Shown here piece after piece: positions 41,627 through 50,476 of a stretch of DNA of 52,666 nucleotides. The notes beneath the pieces are model-generated. The model had not been told where the DNA came from and ran no database searches. It saw only the letters and a program-made list of their open reading frames with translations. The stretch's first letter is position 1, and the number at the start of each line of letters is the position of its first letter. The position numbers were made by a program, and so were the translations under genes. Source of the DNA: Paludibacteraceae bacterium (GTDB lineage: Bacteria; Bacteroidota; Bacteroidia; Bacteroidales; Paludibacteraceae); contig JAFYSB010000023.1 of the NCBI GenBank assembly GCA_017546705.1, positions 1-52,666 on the forward strand, given 5' to 3'.

Positions 41627-42528
41627 TGATAACACTGATCATTTGCACATATAATCGCGAGAAGTATATCCGTCCTTTGTTGGAAAGTATAGTTAAGAAT
41701 GACTATCCCGCAACGGATTATGAGATTGTGTTAGTGGATAATAATTGCACCGACAATACACGCGGTGTATGCGAGAAGTTTTCCGCCTCACATCCTGAGG
41801 TAGCACTACGCTATGTCGTAGAATCCGAACAAGGTTTGTCCGCTGCACGCAATAAGGGCATCAAAGAGGCAAAAGGCGATATTATCATTTATGTGGATGA
41901 CGATGCATTGGTAGATACCGATTATATCCGTCAGTATGCCGAGCATTTTGCTGCTCATCCCGAAACAATGGCAGCAGGTGGACCAATTGAACCGCTGTAT
42001 GAGACGGAAGAGCCATCATGGATGTCTCCTTACACCAAAGCCCTATTGACAGCATGGATGAACTATGGCGACAAAGTCAGAGAGTATCCCCAAGGTCGTT
42101 ATCCAGGCGGAGGTAATGCTGCGTATCGAAAAGAGGTGTTTGATAGGGTAGGGCTATTTAATACCGAATTGGGCAGAAAAGGCAATTTGCTTTTAGCTTC
42201 GGAGGAGAAAGATATCTTTGATAAGATGAAGGCATTAGGGATGAAAGTCTTGTATCTTCCAACTCCTGTACTCCACCATAGCATTCCACAATCGAAATTA
42301 GAGGAGGACTATTTCAATCGCCTAACCCTACAAATCGGTCGCAGTGAACGCATGCGCACGCGCGCTATATCTAAAGGTAAATACCTCTCTCGATTGGCTT
42401 CGGAGGCAGTGAAATGGGGTGGTACATTAGCGTTGCTATGTATTTATGCACTACAAGGTGCACCCAAGAAGGGATGGAAATTAGTGCTTTTCCGCCGAAA
42501 TGTCACAAAAGGATTGTTTGGGGGTTAG
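41626..42528 (+). CDS. glycosyltransferase family 2
   Basis: 300 residues. GT-A fold: N-terminal LIICTYNREKYIRPLLESI, VDNNCTDNT near 38-46, ARNKGIKEAKGDIIIYVDDDA near 80-100 with the metal-binding DDD, then a GGGNAAYRKEVFDRVGLF acceptor block near 160-178. It transfers a sugar from a nucleotide donor to a surface polymer or lipid carrier. Translationally coupled to the YfhO-like gene. Its end overlaps by 4 bases the convergent licD-like gene. Confidence 0.9.
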   Translation: MITLIICTYNREKYIRPLLESIVKNDYPATDYEIVLVDNNCTDNTRGVCEKFSASHPEVALRYVVESEQGLSAARNKGIKEAKGDIIIYVDDDALVDTDYIRQYAEHFAAHPETMAAGGPIEPLYETEEPSWMSPYTKALLTAWMNYGDKVREYPQGRYPGGGNAAYRKEVFDRVGLFNTELGRKGNLLLASEEKDIFDKMKALGMKVLYLPTPVLHHSIPQSKLEEDYFNRLTLQIGRSERMRTRAISKGKYLSRLASEAVKWGGTLALLCIYALQGAPKKGWKLVLFRRNVTKGLFGG

Positions 42529-43211
42529 AAGAAACGTCTATAGCTGCGTTCGTTGCTATGCACGATACGCGTTACATAATCTTTTGCATTCCAATTTTTG
42601 ATAGGTGTCATGTACGAATCTGAGTATATGGCACGCAGCCATCCGTCAGTATCTATAGGCATATAGACTTGTAGTCCAAGGAATTCTCGTTTCTCAAAGT
42701 CGCATGCAGGCACATAACTTCTATCGCATGGGAAACCATCTGTTGCGTTGGCTTCTTTCCATTCTTTGGTTTCGTGCTTGCGGGCAATGATGCTATAGTA
42801 ATCTTCCCCCTCTTGGAAATAATAGAAAATATCCAAGTGCAGTTTGCGGTAGATATATGTCTCTTCGAATACTTGTCCATTAGCAAGTACACTTTGGCGA
42901 TGCAGTTGAAAGCCTGCTTTTGCCATTTGTTGGTGTAAGTCGTTGGGGATTTGGTCAGCCAATACGCCTAAGTCAATATCGGGGTCGTAGGAGATAAATC
43001 CCTTGTCACGATACGCACCTAATAGTGCTCCGTAGGTAAGGAAAGCAGGTATGTGCATGGCGTCAAACACCTGAGTAGCAGCATCAAGCATTTGCAAACC
43101 ATTCTTGCGCATGCGGCGTGACTGAATGGTAAATTTGACACGATTGATGTATTCAACAATCACTTGGTAAATACCTAAACGAAGGGCTATCTTAACGAGT
43201 AAGTCTCTCAT
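42525..43211 (-). CDS. LicD-family phosphotransferase-like protein
   Basis: 228 residues from MRDLLVKIA; a start 5 codons earlier is possible, and either overlaps the previous gene. The key block LTYGALLGAYRDKGFISYDPDIDLGV (read in parts, near 58-83) holds the DxD of the LicD/fukutin nucleotidyltransferase fold. Members attach phosphocholine or another phospho-group from a CDP donor to glycans. A second block KLHLDIFYYFQEG near 123-135 also fits. Last gene of a leftward operon with two cytidylyltransferase-like genes, a coherent combination for a CDP-activated substituent. Confidence 0.8.
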   Translation of the reverse strand: MRDLLVKIALRLGIYQVIVEYINRVKFTIQSRRMRKNGLQMLDAATQVFDAMHIPAFLTYGALLGAYRDKGFISYDPDIDLGVLADQIPNDLHQQMAKAGFQLHRQSVLANGQVFEETYIYRKLHLDIFYYFQEGEDYYSIIARKHETKEWKEANATDGFPCDRSYVPACDFEKREFLGLQVYMPIDTDGWLRAIYSDSYMTPIKNWNAKDYVTRIVHSNERSYRRFF

Positions 43212-44094
43212 AAATGTGATGCGCAAAATAAATGTCGTGTAAACCTAAACCTATGTTGTATGCGATGATTCGCTCTTTATCTGAAAGGCGTGCAGGAATT
43301 TGATGAAGTAGTACTTCGCTGAGTTCGTTGAACTGCTTGAATTGACTGAAGTACTTGAATCCCGATACATGAGCAGTATCATCAGCAAAGATATGGTCAA
43401 AGAACAAATCACAATTTTGGAATCCGCGTGTATGAATAGGAACGATGAGTACGCCTTCTTTATATAGTTCATTATCTTCGCAAAAGAGGGTTGGCATCTC
43501 TGTTACGGCAGAAACGATGACATCGGAGTCTTGGATAAGTTCTTCGTGACTATCCACTATCTCAAAGTGTACATGGGTATTAGCTGTAAATAATTGGGCG
43601 AACTGCTCGGCCTGTTGTTTGTATCTCAGTAGTTTGCATGTGATGGTTGTGCCCGCAGGAAGGATAGCTAATAGACATTGCATGGTTGCGATAGCTGTGT
43701 TTCCTAACCCTACAAATGCATAGGTGCTAGCTGTAGAGGATTGTAGTGCTTGAATAGCTAATGCGGCTACGGCACCCGTTCGCATTTGTGTAATCCAGTC
43801 TGCATCCATAAATGATAACAACTCTCCTGTGGATGCTTGATATAATAAGAGATCAGAATGCAACGAAGGTTTGTTCCCAGCAATACGAGATACAATTTTT
43901 ACACCAAATCTATCATAATTTTGGGGTAATAGACAAGGCATGGTGTTAAAGAAGTCATTGCCTTGAGGATGCAAACTGATTTTAGGAGGCAGTTGTGCAT
44001 CGTATTTCAGGCAAAAAGCCTCCTTGACCCAATCCACACATTCTGCAGGGGAAATACCTAAGTGGATAATATCTTCGTTGGTGATATGTCTCAT
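43192..44094 (-). CDS. ornithine cyclodeaminase / mu-crystallin family protein
   Basis: 300 residues. The NAD(P)-binding motif TYAFVGLGNTAIATM lies near 123-137. The substrate region GVKIVSRIAGNKPSLHSDLLLY near 64-85 and DADWITQMRTGAVAALAI near 96-113 carry the family's Lys and Arg. VIVSAVTEMPTL near 192 completes the pattern. Members include cyclodeaminases, alanine or ketimine dehydrogenases and opine-type synthases, so the reaction cannot be fixed. Start overlaps the fusion gene stop (ATGA). It may make or use an amino acid or imine that becomes part of the activated substituent. Confidence 0.83.
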   Translation of the reverse strand: MRHITNEDIIHLGISPAECVDWVKEAFCLKYDAQLPPKISLHPQGNDFFNTMPCLLPQNYDRFGVKIVSRIAGNKPSLHSDLLLYQASTGELLSFMDADWITQMRTGAVAALAIQALQSSTASTYAFVGLGNTAIATMQCLLAILPAGTTITCKLLRYKQQAEQFAQLFTANTHVHFEIVDSHEELIQDSDVIVSAVTEMPTLFCEDNELYKEGVLIVPIHTRGFQNCDLFFDHIFADDTAHVSGFKYFSQFKQFNELSEVLLHQIPARLSDKERIIAYNIGLGLHDIYFAHHIYERLTR

Positions 44095-45878
44095 AATGTT
44101 CGGAGTGCAGCGATGAGTTGGTTGTTATCCTTTGTATCACGGACTGCTATGCGTATGTATGGAGCATGGCACTTTGAAGTGCAATCCTTGATGAGGATCT
44201 TATGTTTCTTTAGCAGTTGGATCGCTAACTCTCTTGGTGTATGTGGAGGCAATACCTCGCAGAGCAGATAGTTAGCCTCGGATGGCACAACACGCAAATA
44301 GTTAATACTTTGCAATTCGCTAACAAAGCGAGCCCTCTCGGCGCGGAAGTCATCCATCGCTTGTTGGTAAGGACGCTCGTATTTACCCAAAATCTGCAAG
44401 AAGAACTCGGCAAAAGAGTTGATGTTCCATATCGAAACAGAGCGGCGGAGATTAGCCATTAGCATCGCATTGGAGGTTGCCAATATGCCCAATCGCAAAC
44501 CAGGTACGCCGTACGACTTGGATATGCTTTTGATGACTACGAGGTTGCTATATTGCTCCAGTATTTCGTTCGTAATAAAAGTAGGATGCTCGGTGGAGAA
44601 GTCAATAAAACTTTCATCTAAGATGAAGATAATATTGCGTTGTTGACACCATTCTGCTAAACGCAGGCAGTCTGCATATGGGATATAGTTGCCTGTTGGG
44701 TTGTCGGGATTGATCAGTACAAGCGACCAAATCTTCTTGTCCTCAAAATATGCCATCAAATCGTCAACGGTGTATGAAAAGTTAGGCGCTACTGTCTCGT
44801 ATGCTACAGTCTGCTCGGGCATCATGCGATTAGGGTATTCCTCAAAAGTAGGACGAATGACCCCCACCTTGCCAAGTACTTGCTCGAAGAGCACTTTGAT
44901 GAGTTCTGCAGCACCATTGCCAACAATCATGTAGTCCTGTTTTATGCCAAAGTCTTTGGCAGCCAATAGACTATTTACTCGTTGTCCAGATGGGTATTCG
45001 GTCAATAAGCGATTGAAACTAGCGGATAGTTCGTCACGCATGCGTTGATTTGGGAAATACGGATTGACTAAATAGCAGAAGTCCAACATGTGTGGATAGC
45101 GCCAATAGCCACCGTAGCGTGAGCAAAGTAGGTCGTATTGGTGATCTGTGAATATGGATTCTGCAATGTCAAGGTCTTGAATATCATCAATCTCATACCA
45201 TTGTTCTCCGGTTAGGGGCAATGCACGCATGCTTGAATTGTCGAGCATGGTAATGACGCGAAGCACTTGTTCGTAGTATTCGTTTTTTCCTAATGCCGTG
45301 CAATATGCCTCCATAAATGGAACATACATGTTGGCAGAGAATTGCTGCGAGAACTTATATACATTGACTGTCTTGTAATAAGACGGAATTTCTTCGTATT
45401 TAAATTGAGTATTGGGAATAAAACGCTGAATACGATTTTCTTCATCAATTGTTACTACCGTGCCATCCATCCAACTCTCGTATTTATCCACTAATGCTAA
45501 GTCTGGATATGGATGATTAATCAGTTTCTCGATGACTGCATCTTCCAAAATAAGGTCAGACTCAAAGAGCAGGGTGTCTTCTGTTGTCAAGTAATCTTTG
45601 GCGAGATAGAGCGAATAGATATTGTTGGTTTGGTCATAAACCGTATTTTCTACAAACTCGATAGGGGTACTGATGGAGATAGTGGCAAGATAGTCTTTGA
45701 GTTCTTGCGCTTTGTAGCCTACAACGAGTACAATACGCGATATAGATTGTTTATCCAACTGGTGCAACAATCGGCTGATGAGTGTTTCGTTGCCCACTTG
45801 AATCATACATTTGGTATTGCCTTTGGTCAGTTCGCCAAGGCGTTTGCCCATTCCTGCTGCTAAAATGACTGCTTGCAT
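44091..45878 (-). CDS. nucleotidyltransferase - aminotransferase fusion
   Basis: 595 residues. Residues 1-230 form a sugar/alcohol-phosphate nucleotidyltransferase (AVILAAGMGKRLGELTKGNT, then VVGYKAQEL and LLFESDLIL), LicC-like and thus possibly CTP-dependent. Residues about 245-595 form a fold-type I PLP aminotransferase of the HisC/CobD kind (GNGAAELIKVL near 318, NPDNPTGNYIPY near 391, FILDESFIDF near 417, Schiff-base Lys in KSISKSYGVPGLRLG near 450). The two-domain design recalls PntC-type 2-aminoethylphosphonate enzymes, but no phosphonate genes are visible here. Probably makes a CDP-activated amino-alcohol for surface decoration. Confidence 0.85.
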   Translation of the reverse strand: MQAVILAAGMGKRLGELTKGNTKCMIQVGNETLISRLLHQLDKQSISRIVLVVGYKAQELKDYLATISISTPIEFVENTVYDQTNNIYSLYLAKDYLTTEDTLLFESDLILEDAVIEKLINHPYPDLALVDKYESWMDGTVVTIDEENRIQRFIPNTQFKYEEIPSYYKTVNVYKFSQQFSANMYVPFMEAYCTALGKNEYYEQVLRVITMLDNSSMRALPLTGEQWYEIDDIQDLDIAESIFTDHQYDLLCSRYGGYWRYPHMLDFCYLVNPYFPNQRMRDELSASFNRLLTEYPSGQRVNSLLAAKDFGIKQDYMIVGNGAAELIKVLFEQVLGKVGVIRPTFEEYPNRMMPEQTVAYETVAPNFSYTVDDLMAYFEDKKIWSLVLINPDNPTGNYIPYADCLRLAEWCQQRNIIFILDESFIDFSTEHPTFITNEILEQYSNLVVIKSISKSYGVPGLRLGILATSNAMLMANLRRSVSIWNINSFAEFFLQILGKYERPYQQAMDDFRAERARFVSELQSINYLRVVPSEANYLLCEVLPPHTPRELAIQLLKKHKILIKDCTSKCHAPYIRIAVRDTKDNNQLIAALRTL

Positions 45879-45884
45879 AGTCGT

Positions 45885-46607
45885 TTATATATCTTCTTTG
45901 AATGTTATTTTCTTGTTTTGTTCTTCGCCTTCAACAATGTAGATTGGCACCTGAGGCATATGCTTATGTACTATGCCGCAATCGTCGGTGGCTGGCAAAT
46001 GGCATGCAGAGCAAGCCTGTATATCGCAAATATCTGTTCCGAGTGCCTTGGCGTATGCCTCGGCTATTAGCTCCAAGCGGAAAGCTTGTGGTGTCTGCGC
46101 ACGCATGATAGTAGCGCGTTGTGGAATACGCGCGACTTTACCATCTGCCATCTCATACACCGTATCAGTACTTGGAATCGCTACAGTCACCGCCTCATGT
46201 TCTTCGAGCGCCTCGCACACACGAGCAATAATGTCTTGGCTGACAAATGGGCGAGCGGCATCGTGCAATAAAATGCCTACTCCCATCCCCTCCCTAAAGG
46301 GAAGGGAGTTGTCTTGGTTCATAATGGCACGAATTGCATTCACACTCGACTCCCAGCGCTCTTTGCCGCCAGGAATGATATAGCGCACTTTCTGCCATGC
46401 GTTAGCGAGAAGCATCTGTTCGGCATGCATGATATAATCAGGGTGCATAACAATGCAAATCTCATGAATATGAGGCGATTGCTCAAAGGCATTGACTGCA
46501 TGCTCCAAGACAGAATGTCCATCAGAGAGAGGGAGCAATTGCTTTGGAGTATTTCCTCCAACGCGGGCACCTATGCCTCCTGCTAATATGACTGCGATAT
46601 TTCTCAT
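45885..46607 (-). CDS. IspD/TarI-family cytidylyltransferase with repeat insertion
   Basis: 240 residues. N-terminal AVILAGGIGARVGGNTPKQLLPL (read in parts), HDAARPFV near 117, MRAQTPQAFRLE near 165, and a DDCGIV near 205. The C-terminal PIYIVEGEEQNKKITFKEDI favours TarI-like polyol-phosphate cytidylyltransferases of capsule loci, although housekeeping IspD (isoprenoid pathway) is not excluded. A 34-bp palindromic repeat is read as DNSLPFREGMGVG near residues 99-112, just before the conserved HDAARP motif. Second gene of the operon after kdsC. Confidence 0.82.
   Translation of the reverse strand: MRNIAVILAGGIGARVGGNTPKQLLPLSDGHSVLEHAVNAFEQSPHIHEICIVMHPDYIMHAEQMLLANAWQKVRYIIPGGKERWESSVNAIRAIMNQDNSLPFREGMGVGILLHDAARPFVSQDIIARVCEALEEHEAVTVAIPSTDTVYEMADGKVARIPQRATIMRAQTPQAFRLELIAEAYAKALGTDICDIQACSACHLPATDDCGIVHKHMPQVPIYIVEGEEQNKKITFKEDI
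46275..46308. repeat. 34-bp palindromic element, copy in the ispD-like gene
   Basis: Differs from 39829-39862 at three positions. It is read from the opposite strand relative to the yfhO-like copy, so the two insertions give different peptides (LPFREG against PSLKGRE). Confidence 0.85.
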
Positions 46608-46624
46608 CGTCTCTAACCTCTAAC

Positions 46625-47125
46625 CTATTCGCTTTTAGCCTCAAGAATCATTTCACAGAGTTCGCGGATAGCGCCATCGCCGCCGTTTTTGGTGAGATGG
46701 ATAATGCCAGGGACGGCTTTGACTACGGCTACAGCATTAGCTGGACAAGCAGCTATGCCTGCGTGTTGCAAGAGATCAAGGTCGTTCACATCATCGCCTA
46801 TAAAGCAGACATTCTTCAATGTGATACCTAACTCAGCGCAAATTTGGTTAGCAGCATCGAGTTTGGTCATCTTCACGCCATCCACTACGCGGCCGACACC
46901 CGTGTAGATATATTCTAATCCTAGTTTCTGTCCACGTTTCATGCCAATGGCTGTATTCTCGCTGGTGAGGATACCGCAAGGGATTCCCGCTTTGCGCAGA
47001 AGAACAATGCCCATGCCGTCATATACGCAAAAGCGTTTGAACTCATCACCGCTTTCGGTGTAGTACATGCCGCCGTCGGTCATGCAACCGTCCACGTCGG
47101 TGAGAAAAAGTTTGATATTTTTCAT
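46625..47125 (-). CDS. kdsC: HAD phosphatase KdsC (KDO-8-phosphate phosphatase-like)
   Basis: 166 residues from MKNIKLFLTDVDGCMTDGG, with nucleophile Asp10 and Asp12 in DVDG. ILTSENTAIG near 53-62, the Lys region GVKMTKLDAANQI near 83-95 and GDDVNDLDLLQ near 108-118 complete the C0-type HAD pattern. The usual product is KDO for lipid A core; relatives act on other 8- or 9-carbon sugar phosphates. An upstream 40-codon extension is excluded by the promoter at 47146-47153. First gene of the leftward operon; the 17-base gap to ispD contains the repeat word CTCTAAC twice. Confidence 0.85.
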   Translation of the reverse strand: MKNIKLFLTDVDGCMTDGGMYYTESGDEFKRFCVYDGMGIVLLRKAGIPCGILTSENTAIGMKRGQKLGLEYIYTGVGRVVDGVKMTKLDAANQICAELGITLKNVCFIGDDVNDLDLLQHAGIAACPANAVAVVKAVPGIIHLTKNGGDGAIRELCEMILEAKSE

Positions 47126-47145
47126 TTCTTTCCTATTTATGGGGA

Positions 47146-47153
47146 CAAAGGTA
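47146..47153 (-). promoter_or_regulatory. -7 element of the kdsC operon
   Basis: TACCTTTG on the minus strand, 21 bases before the kdsC ATG. It is divergent from the promoter at 47216. Confidence 0.7.
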
Positions 47154-47215
47154 CAACTTTTTTCGTTAATATGCAAATTAAGCTGAAAATATTTGTGTAT
47201 GTTAAAAAAAAAATG

Positions 47216-47223
47216 TACCTTTG
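47216..47223 (+). promoter_or_regulatory. promoter of the GT4 - rpe - comEC run
   Basis: TACCTTTG with TTTG at 47192-47195 and a 20-base spacer; 20 bases before the ATG. Confidence 0.75.
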
Positions 47224-47243
47224 CGGGTAAAATAGTATAATCC

Positions 47244-48383
47244 ATGCGAATTGTAATTTTAGGTACAGCTTGGCCTTACAGAGGCGGATTGGCAGCGTTC
47301 AATGAACGGTTGGCAAAACAGTTTGTGATGGAAGGGCATGAGGTGGAAGTGGTGACATTTCGTTTGCAATACCCTGGTTTTCTTTTTCCAGGGAAGACAC
47401 AGTATAGCAATGAAGTTGCACCTGAAGGTTTGAAAATAACTCGCGAAATGAATTCGTGCAACCCATTAAGTTGGATCAAAGTAGGCAAAAGATTAAAAAA
47501 GGAAGCACCCGATTTGTTAATCAGTTGCTATTGGATGGCATTCTTTGCGCCATGCTATGGCGTGATTCAGAATATCGTAAAACGCAATGGAAAGACAAAG
47601 TGTATCGCATTGGTACACAATATGATACCGCACGAACCGAGCATATTGGACAAATTATTAGCGCCATTTTACGTAAAGCAGAATGATGGTTTCGTAGCGT
47701 TGTCAGATAGCGTAGTGAAGGATATTGCTTCGTTGGACAAATACAACAAACCCAAAACGTTCTCTCCTCACCCTGTATATGATCATTATGGCGAAAAAAT
47801 GGACAAAAATGCGGCATGCGAAGCGTTAGGGTTGAATCCCCACAAAAATTACATGCTATTTTTCGGTTTGGTTAGAGCATACAAGGGATTGGATTGGCTA
47901 CTAGATGCGTTTGCAAAAGTGAAAGACGAACTGACGGACTTGCAGTTGATTGTGGCGGGAGAGTTTTATGAGGATGAAGATAAATATCGTGCTCAAATAG
48001 AGACTAATGGTTTGAAAGATAGGGTAATAGTGAAGAATGAATTTGTGGCGGATGCGGACCTGAGAAAGTATTTTGGCGCGGCTGACCTGATTGTTCAACC
48101 CTACAAAACAGCCACCCAAAGCGGCGTGACGCAAGTGGCATTCCATTTTGAAAAGCCTTGTTTGGTGACCAATGTGGGCGGTTTAGGTGAGATCATTCAT
48201 CATGGAAAGATGGGCTATGCAGTGGTGCCTAAGGTGGATACCATAGCTGATGCACTGATTGATTATTATGAGAATAATCGTCAGGCAGCATTTACTAAGT
48301 ACTTAATCAAAGAAAAAGAATTGTACGGATGGAATATCATGACGCAAGCTTTCTACCGTATTTTGTTACATATGGAAAAATAA
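47244..48383 (+). CDS. glycosyltransferase family 4
   Basis: 379 residues. GT-B fold: N-terminal LGTAWPYRGGLAAFNERLAK and a C-domain with LFFGLVRAYKGLDWLLDAF near 211-229. The donor-binding ADLIVQPYKTATQSGVTQVA (near 278-297) is the E-x7-E-like region, followed by NVGGLGEII. Cytoplasmic enzyme adding a sugar from an NDP donor to a surface glycan precursor. It shares a 118-base divergent control region with kdsC and runs 13 bases ahead of rpe. Confidence 0.9.
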   Translation: MRIVILGTAWPYRGGLAAFNERLAKQFVMEGHEVEVVTFRLQYPGFLFPGKTQYSNEVAPEGLKITREMNSCNPLSWIKVGKRLKKEAPDLLISCYWMAFFAPCYGVIQNIVKRNGKTKCIALVHNMIPHEPSILDKLLAPFYVKQNDGFVALSDSVVKDIASLDKYNKPKTFSPHPVYDHYGEKMDKNAACEALGLNPHKNYMLFFGLVRAYKGLDWLLDAFAKVKDELTDLQLIVAGEFYEDEDKYRAQIETNGLKDRVIVKNEFVADADLRKYFGAADLIVQPYKTATQSGVTQVAFHFEKPCLVTNVGGLGEIIHHGKMGYAVVPKVDTIADALIDYYENNRQAAFTKYLIKEKELYGWNIMTQAFYRILLHMEK

Positions 48384-48396
48384 CAATTTTATAATA

Positions 48397-49044
48397 ATGC
48401 GAGCAATTTCTCCTTCTCTTTTAGCAGCCGATTTTGGCAATTTGCAGCGCGAATGCGAAATGATCAATGCAAGTTCTGCGGAATTCCTGCATATTGACGT
48501 GATGGACGGCGTGTTTGTGCCTAATATCTCGTTTGGATTTCCCGTGATGGAGGCATGTAAGAAACACTGTACCAAGCCATTGGACGTGCACTTGATGATT
48601 ACCCACCCCGAAAAATATGTAGAGCGTTTTTGCGATGCAGGTGCATGGAGCGTTGGATTTCACATTGAAGCAGTAGAAGATCCCATGCCTGCGATAGAGC
48701 TGATAAGGAGAAAAGGTGTACGTACTTGCTTGACAATCAATCCTAAAACAGATATTCATAGTCTTGATCCATATTTGGGTGAAGTGGATATGGTGTTGCT
48801 CATGTCAGTGCAGGCGGGCTACGGAGGTCAGGGATTCATTCCTGAGTCATTGGAACGTTTGCGCTACCTTCGCCAAACAATAGATGAGCGAGGATTCAAG
48901 ACCTTAATCGAAGTGGATGGCGGAGTAAATGCCAAATGGGCACCTGAACTTTGGAAGGCAGGAGCAGATATTTTAGTAGCAGGAAGCGCTGTATTCAACG
49001 CCCCAAATCCAATTGCTACAATCGAACAACTGAAACAAGTATGA
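48397..49044 (+). CDS. rpe: ribulose-phosphate 3-epimerase
   Basis: 215 residues, TIM barrel. ISPSLLAADF with the substrate Ser at the start, LHIDVMDGVFVPNISFG near 31-47, DVHLMITHPEKY near 64-75, LLMSVQAGYGGQGFI near 133-147 and EVDGGVN near 172-178 carry the metal-binding His/Asp and catalytic Asp residues. Interconverts ribulose-5-phosphate and xylulose-5-phosphate. The stop overlaps the comEC start by four bases (ATGA). Confidence 0.95.
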   Translation: MRAISPSLLAADFGNLQRECEMINASSAEFLHIDVMDGVFVPNISFGFPVMEACKKHCTKPLDVHLMITHPEKYVERFCDAGAWSVGFHIEAVEDPMPAIELIRRKGVRTCLTINPKTDIHSLDPYLGEVDMVLLMSVQAGYGGQGFIPESLERLRYLRQTIDERGFKTLIEVDGGVNAKWAPELWKAGADILVAGSAVFNAPNPIATIEQLKQV

Positions 49045-50450
49045 GATGGCTTGCGGCACATACGTGGTTGATAGCGTTGATGCCGTTGGTAGCAATAATA
49101 TGGTTGAGCGGCTACATGGGTAAGCCGCTTAACTTGTTAAAGGACACCGATGTAGATTATTTGGATAGAGATACTATACTAGCAATGCGCTTGCTTAGCA
49201 ATGCGCAAGAGCGAACAAAGACTTCCCGATATGAAGCAGATGTGGAAGGTGGTGGCAAAGTGTTGCTATATCTGCAGAGAGACAGCATGCCAATGCCTGT
49301 GATGGGAGATGTCTTGCTGGTGGAAACACAGGTGCGTAGAGGTGGAAAATCAGGGAAATTTGATTATGGACTCTATCTGCGGAGACAAGGGATAGTCGGC
49401 ACTTGTTGGGCGCTTAGAAGAAATTGGCAACTGATTGGTCATGAGGATGATATGGGCCTGAAAGGCCTAGCCAAGCGGAGCCAGTACTTCTTGTACCAAC
49501 AATATCGAAAGATGGGAATCGAAGGACAAGAATTGGGGATTATTTCGGCGCTAACTTTGGGTTATCGTGAGGACTTGGACAAAGATGTACAACGCGCCTT
49601 CTCTGCTTCGGGGGCAATGCACGTCTTGGCAGTTAGTGGTTTGCATACGGGAATCGTGTGGGGGATTGTCATGTGGATATTAACATTAGGTGTGCTGTAC
49701 AAACCTCTTTGGGAAGATAAGTTCAGGCGTTGGTTGCTGAATATCAGTACAATAGTATTGATCTGGGTATACGCTTTTCTCACAGGACTTAGCCCCTCTG
49801 TAATGCGAAGCGCTTTGATGCTCACGTTTTGGGCATTGAGCAGTTTGCTTGAACAGCAAACTGCAAGGTGGAATCCGTTGTTGGCTGCTGCCGTGGTGAT
49901 CTTGATAGTCAATCCATTGGCGTTGTGGAGTGTGAGTTTTCAACTGAGTTTTGCTGCCGTGGCAGGTATTATGTTATTTGGAAGCAGCATGCAGCAAGCA
50001 GTCGTGTCGAAGGGACGAGTGTGGCAATCTGTTAGTGGATTGTTGATTGTTTCATTGGCTGCACAATTAGGTACAATGCCCTTGACCTTGCACTATTTTG
50101 GACAAACCAGCAACTATTTTGCTTTAACTAACTTGATAGTAGTCCCTATGGCTGGAATACTCTTGTCTTTGGGATTCTCTACGCTTGCAATGTCGTGGTG
50201 CGCAGTTGGTGAGTGGCTAGGTTGGGCTACCAAGTGGTGTACATGGCTCCTCAATCAAGCTGTGCAATGGATCGAAAGTCTGCCATATTCCACCACCCAT
50301 ATGCATTTGTCAGAGTGGGGGGTAATGGGGCTCTATGGAGCAATTATCTGTGGATTATTAATGATGAGAGGCGGAAAAGTACATTGGTGGTGGATAATAG
50401 GGGTGATCATCTGCTTAATAGTGGTTTTGAGAGTTGAACTAATCGTTTGA
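49041..50450 (+). CDS. comEC: ComEC/Rec2-type DNA uptake channel, short form
   Basis: 469 residues, start at the ATGA overlap with rpe. N-terminal DUF4131-like region with membrane segments near 8-27, then a small soluble part. The Competence domain (about 165-440) has SGLHTGIVWGIVM near 203-215, LTGLSPSVMRSALML near 247-261 and FQLSFAAVAGIMLFG near 297-311. About ten membrane segments in all. There is no C-terminal metallo-beta-lactamase-like domain, which full ComEC proteins have. It would translocate single-stranded DNA across the inner membrane. Confidence 0.88.
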   Translation: MRWLAAHTWLIALMPLVAIIWLSGYMGKPLNLLKDTDVDYLDRDTILAMRLLSNAQERTKTSRYEADVEGGGKVLLYLQRDSMPMPVMGDVLLVETQVRRGGKSGKFDYGLYLRRQGIVGTCWALRRNWQLIGHEDDMGLKGLAKRSQYFLYQQYRKMGIEGQELGIISALTLGYREDLDKDVQRAFSASGAMHVLAVSGLHTGIVWGIVMWILTLGVLYKPLWEDKFRRWLLNISTIVLIWVYAFLTGLSPSVMRSALMLTFWALSSLLEQQTARWNPLLAAAVVILIVNPLALWSVSFQLSFAAVAGIMLFGSSMQQAVVSKGRVWQSVSGLLIVSLAAQLGTMPLTLHYFGQTSNYFALTNLIVVPMAGILLSLGFSTLAMSWCAVGEWLGWATKWCTWLLNQAVQWIESLPYSTTHMHLSEWGVMGLYGAIICGLLMMRGGKVHWWWIIGVIICLIVVLRVELIV

Positions 50451-50476
50451 ATAACAGCAAAATAGCATAAAAACTG

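Noticed and set aside
44091-45878. Calling the fusion a PntC 2-aminoethylphosphonate enzyme
   Set aside because: Domain plan matches, but no phosphoenolpyruvate mutase or phosphonopyruvate decarboxylase gene is in the window, so the substrate is left open.
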